Assembly: GCA_050920955.1 (NCBI GenBank)
Contig: JBPBQS010000300.1
Coordinates: 1 to 6,281 of the forward strand
Source: CAXSEF01 sp050920955
GTDB taxonomy: Bacteria > Pseudomonadota > Alphaproteobacteria > Acetobacterales > Acetobacteraceae
DNA: 6,281 nucleotides
Direction: 5' to 3'
Positions within the stretch are counted from its first letter, which is position 1; each line of letters starts with the position of its first letter. Positions 1 to 4,930 of the stretch are shown piece after piece. The position numbers and the translations under genes are program-made. The notes under the pieces are model-generated. The model worked only from the letters and a program-made list of their open reading frames with translations, made no database searches and was not told the DNA's origin.

Positions 1-17
1 AGGTCACGGGAACGCCC

Positions 18-485
18 ATGTTCAAGTCAACGCATTCGCTGAAGCCTGCGGAGGTCAGCAAGGGCTGGACCCTGATCGACGCGGAGGGCCTGGTTCTGGG
101 CCGGCTCGCGACGATCATCGCCCAGCGTCTTCGCGGCAAGCACAAGGCGCAGTTCACCCCGCACGTGGACTGCGGCGACAACATCGTCGTCATCAACGCC
201 GAGAAGGTCGTGCTCACCGGCAAGAAGGCCGAGCAGGACCTGTTCCACTACCACACCGGGTTCCCCGGCGGCATCAAGCAGCGCACGATCCGCCAGCGCC
301 TCGAGAGCAAGAACCCCGGCCACGTCGTCGAGAAGGCCGTCGAGCGGATGATCACCCGCGGGCCGCTGCAGCGCGCGCAGATGAAGCACCTCTACGTCTA
401 CGCCGGCACCAGCCACCCGCACGACGGGCAGAAGCCGGTGTCGCTCGACGTCGGCGCGATGAACTCCAAGAACAAGAGGGGCTGA
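18..485 (+). CDS. rplM: 50S ribosomal protein L13
   Basis: This is a complete 155-residue L13, an early-assembling protein of the large ribosomal subunit that binds 23S rRNA. The sequence follows the bacterial family end to end: the WTLIDAEGLVLGRLAT segment (residues 17-32), LRGKHKAQFTPHVDCGDNIVVINAEK in the N-terminal core (about 38-63, read in two halves), YHTGFPGGIK (78-87) and a C-terminal end of the LDV-x-x-MNSKNKRG type. The length is normal for Alphaproteobacteria. The ATG at 18 is preceded by a modest GGGAA at 8-12, and no earlier sequence is available to test other starts. It is the first gene of an rplM-rpsI operon, with rpsI starting 4 nt after its stop. Glycine codons are almost all GGC, as expected for a highly expressed gene here. 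The operon promoter lies outside the window. Confidence 0.98.
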   Translation: MFKSTHSLKPAEVSKGWTLIDAEGLVLGRLATIIAQRLRGKHKAQFTPHVDCGDNIVVINAEKVVLTGKKAEQDLFHYHTGFPGGIKQRTIRQRLESKNPGHVVEKAVERMITRGPLQRAQMKHLYVYAGTSHPHDGQKPVSLDVGAMNSKNKRG

Positions 486-489
486 GGGC

Positions 490-1011
490 ATGTCCGAGGC
501 AGAGACCCAGACCCGCACGCTCGCCGACCTCAAGGAGCTGGTCGACGCGGCCGGCATCGCCGGGACCACGCCGGACGGAGCCCTCGCCGAGGGCGCCATC
601 CGACGCGAGTCCAAGCGCGACGAGCAGGGCCGCTCCTACGCCACGGGCCGGCGCAAGAACGCCATCGCCCGCGTGTGGATCAAGCCGGGCAAGGGCGACA
701 TCCAGGTCAACGGCAAGCGCGTCGGCGTGTATTTCGCGCGCCCCGTGCTGCGCATGCTGCTGACGCAGCCGTTCCTGGTCGCGGACCGCTACAACCAGTT
801 CGACGTGTTCTGCACGGTCAACGGCGGCGGGCTCTCGGGCCAGGCCGGGGCGCTGCGCCACGGCATCAGCCGCGCGCTGACCTACTACGAGCCGGAGCTG
901 CGCGGCATCCTCAAGGTCGCGGGCTTCCTCACGCGCGACAGCCGCGTGGTCGAGCGCAAGAAGTACGGCAAGGCCAAGGCCCGCCGGTCGTTCCAGTTCA
1001 GCAAGCGCTGA
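490..1011 (+). CDS. rpsI: 30S ribosomal protein S9
   Basis: This is a complete 173-residue S9, a small-subunit head protein whose C-terminal tail reaches the P-site tRNA. The universal core runs from about residue 50 (YATGRRKNAIARVWIKPGKG) through VYFARPVLRML (80-90), GGGLSGQAGALRHGISRAL (112-130) and LTRDSRVVERKKYGKAKARR (147-166) to the invariant SFQFSKR end. The first 45 or so residues are an acidic, Ala-rich extension. Alphaproteobacterial S9 proteins commonly carry such an extension, while the E. coli protein is about 130 residues. The gene starts 4 nt after the rplM stop; GAGGGG at 476-481, inside the end of rplM, can serve as its ribosome binding site. It is therefore probably translated from the same mRNA as L13 and closed by the terminator just downstream. 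Confidence 0.98.
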   Translation: MSEAETQTRTLADLKELVDAAGIAGTTPDGALAEGAIRRESKRDEQGRSYATGRRKNAIARVWIKPGKGDIQVNGKRVGVYFARPVLRMLLTQPFLVADRYNQFDVFCTVNGGGLSGQAGALRHGISRALTYYEPELRGILKVAGFLTRDSRVVERKKYGKAKARRSFQFSKR

Positions 1012-1036
1012 GACCCTCGCGGGTCGGCTGGATGGG

Positions 1037-1065
1037 AGGGCGGGCCGCAGGGCCCGCCCTTTTTT
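1037..1065 (+). terminator. Intrinsic terminator of the rplM-rpsI operon
   Basis: A perfect 10-bp stem (1037-1046 pairing with 1051-1060) closes a GCAG loop and is followed at once by a run of six T (1060-1065), the first of which also closes the stem. This is a classical rho-independent terminator 25 nt past the rpsI stop. A smaller 5-bp hairpin (1012-1016 with 1021-1025, loop TCGC) lies directly after the stop codon and may protect the 3' end or pause polymerase. The terminator should separate argC from the ribosomal operon, although the three genes are neighbours in many Alphaproteobacteria. Confidence 0.95.
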
Positions 1066-1111
1066 CATGCGCGCCGCCCTGGCCTGCGGGCCGGGCTGCC
1101 GCTTAACTCGT

Positions 1112-1169
1112 GCCGGTCCAGGGGCGCTGCCCCTGGCGGGTCCAGGGCAGAGCCCTGGCCTTTCTTCCT
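1112..1169 (+). repeat. REP-like double-hairpin repeat, copy 1
   Basis: Two tandem short hairpins occupy this 58-bp stretch. The first is an 8-bp stem (1118-1125 with 1129-1136, loop GCT). The second is a 7-bp stem (1142-1148 with 1152-1158, loop AGA). The element ends in a pyrimidine-rich tail (TTTCTTCCT) 13 nt before the argC start. A second copy in the same orientation lies at 2192-2249. Short GC-rich palindromes of this kind are common between genes in Acetobacteraceae-type genomes. There is no T-run strong enough to call it a terminator. If argC is transcribed from a promoter just after the rpsI terminator, the hairpins sit in its 5' leader. Confidence 0.8.
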
Positions 1170-1182
1170 GGGAGATGCCGCC

Positions 1183-2124
1183 ATGCGCCCGACCCCCCGC
1201 GTGTTCATCGACGGCGAGGCCGGCACGACCGGCCTGGGCATCCGCGACCGGCTGCGCGAGCTTCCGGTGGAGGTGTGCTCGATCGAGCCGGAGCGCAGGA
1301 AGGACCCGGCGGCGCGCCAGGCGATGATGGCGGTGGTGGACCTGGTGGTGCTGTGCCTGCCGGACGACGCGTCGCGCGAGGCGGTGGCACTGGCGGACGC
1401 GCTGGGGGCGGAGGCGCCGAAGCTGCTGGACGCGAGCAGCGCGTTCCGGACGGACCCGGACTGGGTCTACGGGTTCCAGGAGCTGTCGCAGGGGCAGGGC
1501 GGGCGGATCGCGGCGTCGCGCCGGGTGAGCAACCCCGGGTGCTACCCGACGGGGGCGATCGCGCTGATCCGGCCGCTGGTGGAGGCGGGCGTGCTGCCGC
1601 CGGACTACCCGGTGTGCGTGAACGCGGTCAGCGGCTATTCCGGGGGCGGGCGGGCGATGATCGAGGCGCACGAGCGCGACGGGGGGCCGGCGTTCGAGCT
1701 GTATGCGCTCACCCTGGAGCACAAGCACGTCGCGGAACTGGTTGCGAATACGGGACTTTCGCGGCGGCCGGTGTTCGTGCCGTCGGTGGGGCACTTCGCG
1801 CAGGGGATGCTGGTGTCGGTGCCGCTGCACCTGGACCTGATGGTGGGGGCGCCGCGGGCGGCCGAGCTGCACGACATCCTGGCGGCGCACTACCACGGGA
1901 GCGCGCGGGTCGAGGTGGCGCGCGACGAGTGCGGGTCGCTGAGTGCCGAGGCGCTGGCGGGGACGGACCGGCTGGTGCTGCGGGTCCACGCGAACGAGCG
2001 GCACAGGCAGGCGGTGCTGGTCGCGCAGCTCGACAACCTGGGCAAGGGGGCGTCGGGGGCGGCGGTGGAGAACATCGCGCTGATGACGATGGGCGCGGGG
2101 TGGCGGGCGGCGGCGTCGGCCTGA
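1183..2124 (+). CDS. argC: N-acetyl-gamma-glutamyl-phosphate reductase (type 2, short form)
   Basis: This 313-residue enzyme performs the third step of arginine synthesis, the NADPH-dependent reduction of N-acetylglutamyl-phosphate to the semialdehyde, in the cytoplasm. The N-terminal nucleotide-binding fold carries GEAGTTGLGI (residues 11-20). The catalytic cysteine is Cys120 in SNPGCYPTG (116-124), and the second active-site region is LEHKHVAEL (178-186), with His182 the likely catalytic base. VNAVSGYSGGGR (146-157) and LDNLGKGASGAAVEN (283-297) are also family hallmarks. The length near 310 fits the short ArgC class rather than the roughly 340-residue long class. GGGAG at 1170-1174 lies 8 nt before the ATG and supports this start. 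The gene follows rpsI, a common alphaproteobacterial order, but sits behind a strong terminator and a REP-like repeat, so it probably has its own promoter. I could not identify one; TTAACT at 1103-1108 is the only AT-rich spot. Confidence 0.96.
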   Translation: MRPTPRVFIDGEAGTTGLGIRDRLRELPVEVCSIEPERRKDPAARQAMMAVVDLVVLCLPDDASREAVALADALGAEAPKLLDASSAFRTDPDWVYGFQELSQGQGGRIAASRRVSNPGCYPTGAIALIRPLVEAGVLPPDYPVCVNAVSGYSGGGRAMIEAHERDGGPAFELYALTLEHKHVAELVANTGLSRRPVFVPSVGHFAQGMLVSVPLHLDLMVGAPRAAELHDILAAHYHGSARVEVARDECGSLSAEALAGTDRLVLRVHANERHRQAVLVAQLDNLGKGASGAAVENIALMTMGAGWRAAASA

Positions 2125-2130
2125 AGGAAG

Positions 2131-2190
2131 GTCGAGGCTCCGCCTCGAGCTCCGCCAAGGGAAGCCCCTTGGATGGCTTCCCTTAAGGGA
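2131..2190 (+). repeat. Composite palindromic intergenic element with competing hairpins
   Basis: Starting 6 nt after the argC stop, this stretch holds several perfect inverted repeats. A 7-bp stem pairs 2132-2138 with 2142-2148 (loop TCC). A 7-bp stem pairs 2155-2161 with 2166-2172 (loop AAGC). A 10-bp stem pairs 2157-2166 with 2175-2184 and excludes the previous one. A 12-bp perfect palindrome covers 2179-2190. It runs straight into the second REP-like copy at 2192. None of the hairpins is followed by a T-run, so termination is doubtful; protection of the argC mRNA 3' end is a possible role. The origin is probably a REP or mini-transposable palindromic family. Confidence 0.75.
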
Positions 2191-2191
2191 G

Positions 2192-2249
2192 GCCGGTCCA
2201 GGGGCGGCTCGCCCCTGGCGGGTTTGGGCAGAGCCCATGCTTGCTTCCT
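2192..2249 (+). repeat. REP-like double-hairpin repeat, copy 2
   Basis: This is the second copy of the element at 1112-1169, in the same orientation and also 58 bp long. It shares the opening GCCGGTCCAGGGGC, the middle CCCCTGGCGGGT, the core GGGCAGAGCCC and the closing CTTCCT. The first stem is 9 bp (2198-2206 with 2210-2218, loop GCT), one base pair longer than in copy 1. The second stem is 5 bp (2225-2229 with 2233-2237, loop AGA). Like copy 1 it lies upstream of a gene on the same strand, here 49 nt before the likely GTG start of the small exported protein. ORF extension through it (an ATG at 2173) is not believable as coding. Confidence 0.8.
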
Positions 2250-2298
2250 TGCCGGCGCGCGGTGCCATCTGCGTCGCTGGCGAGGACGGGAGACAGGC

Positions 2299-2856
2299 GT
2301 GGCGAGACGGTGGGTGTTGGCGGCGGTGCTGTGCGTGTCCTGTGCGGGGCCGGCGCCGCTTCCGGTGGACGTGGCGCGGATGCCGCAGGGCGCCGTGGGC
2401 GGCGAGGACCCGGACCTGGCGGCGATCGGGGTGGCGTCGAACGCGTTCTCGAGCGCGTCGCAGACCTACGGGCGGCCGGCGGAGGCGGCGCGGGCGGCGG
2501 CGGCGGTGGAGTACCTCGGCGGGGTGCTGGGGACGAGCCCGCGCTGGGTGTGCCTGTCGGGGGTGGCGCGGGGGCAGATCCTGGGGGCGCGCGAGGAGAT
2601 GCGGCGGGTGCTGCATGTCGCGCCGGGGACGCCGTCGCAGGTGGTGGTGGACGATCTGGTGGGGGCGGCGGAGGCGCTGGCGGACAACGACCGGGCGGCG
2701 GCGGAGCGCGCGGTGTCGCCGCCGGCGTTCCAGGGGGCGGAGACGCTGCGGCTGCTGGGGAACCTGCCGTACCTGCAGGGGGTGGCCGTGGCGACGATGC
2801 GGGTGGACGCGGAGGCGAACTCGGACGCCTACGGGGGGGCGTGCACGGGGACGTAG
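2299..2856 (+). CDS. Conserved-looking hypothetical exported protein or lipoprotein
   Basis: I do not recognise a named family. From the GTG at 2299 the product is 185 residues. It begins MARRWVLAAVLCVSCAGPAP: a basic n-region, a short hydrophobic stretch and a cysteine (Cys15) followed by a Pro-rich segment. This suits a lipoprotein signal peptide, although Cys rather than Leu at -3 makes the lipobox weak. The body (about 60-170) looks mainly helical, with Ala-rich segments, PRWVCLSG (81-88), GAREEMRRVLHVAPGTPSQVVVDDLV (about 96-121, seen as two helices around a Pro turn) and RLLGNLPYLQGVAVATMR (151-168). There are no recognisable catalytic residues. The GTG is chosen because GGGAG at 2288-2292 lies 6 nt upstream, it starts exactly at the signal peptide, and the longer reading from 2173 runs through a repeat. 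The gene converges on phaC, 7 bp away. Confidence 0.72.
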   Translation: MARRWVLAAVLCVSCAGPAPLPVDVARMPQGAVGGEDPDLAAIGVASNAFSSASQTYGRPAEAARAAAAVEYLGGVLGTSPRWVCLSGVARGQILGAREEMRRVLHVAPGTPSQVVVDDLVGAAEALADNDRAAAERAVSPPAFQGAETLRLLGNLPYLQGVAVATMRVDAEANSDAYGGACTGT

Positions 2857-2857
2857 G
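2828..2857. other. Weak inverted repeat at the convergent gene junction
   Basis: A 6-bp inverted repeat (2828-2833 with 2852-2857) spans the last codons and stop of the small exported protein, with an 18-nt loop that contains the palindrome GTGCAC. It is the only inverted repeat I see near the junction with phaC. It has no T-run on either strand, so calling it a bidirectional terminator would be a guess. Confidence 0.25.
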
Positions 2858-2863
2858 GCGCGC

Positions 2864-4822
2864 TCAGGCGGCGCGGCCGCGGACGAAGCTGCCGGGGGCG
2901 GGCTCGCCGGCGGGGTCGGGGGTGCGGGCGGGCACGGTGCGGCGGTCGCGGGCGAGGACCCAGCGCTGCCAGTCGGTCCACCACGAGCCGGCCATCTCGG
3001 CGGCGCCGGAGAACCAGGCGTCGGGCTCGGGCGGCAGGTCGGCGCGGAGCCAGTGGCTGTAGCGGCCGGCCTCGGGGGGGTTGATGACGCCGGCGAAGTG
3101 GCCGGAGGCGGCGAGCACGAAGCGGCACTCGCCGCCGAGGTGGCGCGCGCCGCGGTAGACCGAGCGCCAGGGGGTGATGTGGTCGTCGCGGGCGGCGAGC
3201 ACGTAGCAGGGCACGTCGACGCGACCGAGGTCGATCGGCACGCCGAGCAGGGTCAGGGAGTCGGGGCGCGCCAGGCGGTCGGCGGCGTAGAGCTGGCGCA
3301 GGTAGAAGCCGTGGAGGCGCGCGGGCACCGGCATGGCGTCGCCGGTCCAGTGCAGCAGGTCGAAGGGGAAGGGGTCGCTGCCGGAGAGGTAGCTGTTCAC
3401 GACGAAGGACCAGATCAGGTCGTTGGCGCGCAGCAGGGCGAGGGTCGCGGCGTGGTCGGGGCGGCGGGGGGCGGGGAGCAGGGCGGCGGGCAGGAGGGCG
3501 GGCACGGGTGCGTTGAGGGCGGCGAGCTGGCCCTCGTCGATGAAGACGCCGAGCTCGCCGCTCTCGCTGAAGTCGAGCATGGCGGTGAGCACGGTGAGCG
3601 AGGCGATGCGGCGGTCGCCGGTGCGGGCCATGGCGGCGATGGTGGCGGCGAGCAGGGTGGCGCCGAGGCACACGCCGACGGCGTTGACCTCGCGCTCGCC
3701 GGTCAGGCGCAGCACGGCGTCCAGGCTGGCGAGCACGCCCAGGCGCATGGCGTCCTCGAACGCCTGGCGGTCGAGGATCTCGTCGGGGGTCTCGCCGTTC
3801 GCGTCGTGCATGTCGGCGTCGTCGAGGGGGGCCGGTTCGTCGAGGGTCGGGTGGGGCGGGATGGCCCAGCTCAGCATGAACACGGTGTGGCCCTGCGCCA
3901 CCGCCCAGCGGACGAAGCTGGTGCGCGGGCGCAGGTCGAGCGAGTAGAACTTGCCGGTCCAGGAGGGCACGACCAGCAGCGGGCGGGCCAGGACCTGGGG
4001 GGTGGCGGGGTCGTACTGGACGAGCTGGAGCAGTTCGTTCGTGAACACGACGCGGCCGGGGGTGATGCCGACGGTCTCGCCGAGGCGGGGGGTGTCGAGC
4101 TCGGAGAGGCGGGCGGCGAGGCGGTGGCGGCCGCGCTCCAGGTCGCCGAGCAGGCTGGACAGGCCGCGCAGGAGGTTCTCGCCGCCGGTCTCCACGGTGC
4201 GCCGCAGGATCGCGGGGTTGGCGAGCAGGAAGTTGGCCGGGCTCATCGCCTCGACGAACTGGCGGGCGTAGAAGTCGGCCTTCTGCACGGTGCGCGGCGA
4301 GAGGCCGTCGGCGTGGCCGACCGCGTCCTGCACGTAGCGCGCCGACATCAGGTAGGACTGCTTGATGAAGTCGAACACCTCGCCGTTCCAGGCGGGGTCG
4401 CGCAGGGCCGCCGGGTCGGGTGCCGCGGCGGGGTCGTCGGCGGCCTGGGGCGCGGCGTCGAGGCCCCAGAGGCGGCGCGTGGCGTGCTGCCAGAGCGTGA
4501 GGTAGTCCTGCCAGAAGCCGATCTGCGCCTGCACCAGGCCGGCGCGCTGGGCGAGCAGGCGCGCGGTCATGTCCATGAAGGCGCCGCCGATGTTGAGCGG
4601 GTCGGCCTCGCCGCTGCGCCCGGTGGCGGCGGGGTCGAGCACCTGCCGGCGCAGCCAGTCGCCGACCAGGCGGCGCGAGCGCTCGGCGACGTCGGCCATC
4701 GTGCGCGCGATCGCGAGCGGATCGGGGGCAGCGGGGCCGGCGGCGGCGGAGTCGGGCGTCGTGGCGGCGGGCACGGCTGGCGGCACGTCCTGGTTGCAGG
4801 CGTCGTTCCCTCGGTCGGCCAT
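2864..4822 (-). CDS. phaC: Polyhydroxyalkanoate synthase, divergent class I-like PhaC
   Basis: The 652-residue product is a PHA synthase, which polymerises (R)-3-hydroxyacyl-CoA into storage polyester at the granule surface. The N-terminal domain (about 35-250) shows PLAIARTMADVAERSRRLV (35-53), LRDPAWNGEVFDFIKQSYLM (140-159) and ANFLLANPAILRRTVETGGE (196-215). The alpha/beta-hydrolase domain carries a lipase-box-like GVCLGA with the nucleophile Cys385, Asp547 in RDDHITPW, and His575 in ASGHFAGVINPP. FPFDLLHWTGD (485-495) keeps the conserved Trp492. The length exceeds the C. necator class I enzyme (589). Departures from consensus are Ala388 where the box normally ends in Gly, PSWTGKFYSLDL instead of a PPWINKFYILDL-type motif, and an acidic segment of about 20 extra residues (about 322-352). 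All three catalytic residues are present, so activity is likely. No phaA, phaB, phasin or phaR is visible here. Confidence 0.93.
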   Translation of the reverse strand: MADRGNDACNQDVPPAVPAATTPDSAAAGPAAPDPLAIARTMADVAERSRRLVGDWLRRQVLDPAATGRSGEADPLNIGGAFMDMTARLLAQRAGLVQAQIGFWQDYLTLWQHATRRLWGLDAAPQAADDPAAAPDPAALRDPAWNGEVFDFIKQSYLMSARYVQDAVGHADGLSPRTVQKADFYARQFVEAMSPANFLLANPAILRRTVETGGENLLRGLSSLLGDLERGRHRLAARLSELDTPRLGETVGITPGRVVFTNELLQLVQYDPATPQVLARPLLVVPSWTGKFYSLDLRPRTSFVRWAVAQGHTVFMLSWAIPPHPTLDEPAPLDDADMHDANGETPDEILDRQAFEDAMRLGVLASLDAVLRLTGEREVNAVGVCLGATLLAATIAAMARTGDRRIASLTVLTAMLDFSESGELGVFIDEGQLAALNAPVPALLPAALLPAPRRPDHAATLALLRANDLIWSFVVNSYLSGSDPFPFDLLHWTGDAMPVPARLHGFYLRQLYAADRLARPDSLTLLGVPIDLGRVDVPCYVLAARDDHITPWRSVYRGARHLGGECRFVLAASGHFAGVINPPEAGRYSHWLRADLPPEPDAWFSGAAEMAGSWWTDWQRWVLARDRRTVPARTPDPAGEPAPGSFVRGRAA

Positions 4823-4930
4823 TCAGGCCTCCTTTTCGTGGGGCCCGCCGCCGCGCTACACCTGCGCGCCTTGGCGCCGATGACACGGACGGATGGGCCG
4901 GTCGCCGCCCGCACGCATCGGGACACACCT
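4823..4930. promoter_or_regulatory. Divergent intergenic region between phaC and the OmpA-like gene
   Basis: This 108-bp gap separates two divergently transcribed genes and should hold both promoters. It contains the phaC Shine-Dalgarno and a GGCGCC palindrome near 4874. I could not find a convincing -35/-10 pair on either strand. If the OmpA-like gene began at the ATG at 4880 instead of 4931, the gap would shrink to 57 bp. Its role as promoter region is inferred from gene orientation only. Confidence 0.45.
4828..4834 (-). promoter_or_regulatory. Strong ribosome binding site of phaC
   Basis: Read on the minus strand this is AAGGAGG, a full Shine-Dalgarno match, 5 nt before the ATG at 4822. 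It settles the phaC start and predicts efficient translation. It is the best ribosome binding site in the window. Confidence 0.85.

Noticed and set aside
1103..1108. TTAACT as a possible -10 element for argC
   Set aside because: There is no matching -35 at proper spacing, and a single AT-rich hexamer is not enough.
2173..2298. N-terminal extension of the small exported protein from the ATG at 2173
   Set aside because: The extension would be encoded by palindromic repeats and would place 42 residues before a good signal peptide; the GTG at 2299 has its own Shine-Dalgarno.
352..2616. A 754-codon open frame on the minus strand across rplM, rpsI and argC
   Set aside because: It is antisense to three well-recognised genes, is Arg/Pro/His-rich with no domain, and long stop-free antisense frames are expected at this GC content.
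2829..4928. A 699-codon minus-strand frame overlapping phaC
   Set aside because: It lies in a different frame from the clearly homologous PhaC and translates to Arg/Pro-rich low-complexity sequence.
2237..4930. The plus-strand frame that stays open from 2237 into the OmpA-like gene
   Set aside because: This part is antisense to phaC or in another frame of the exported-protein gene, with Arg/Trp/Gly-rich meaningless translation. Only the section from about 4931 codes for a recognisable protein.
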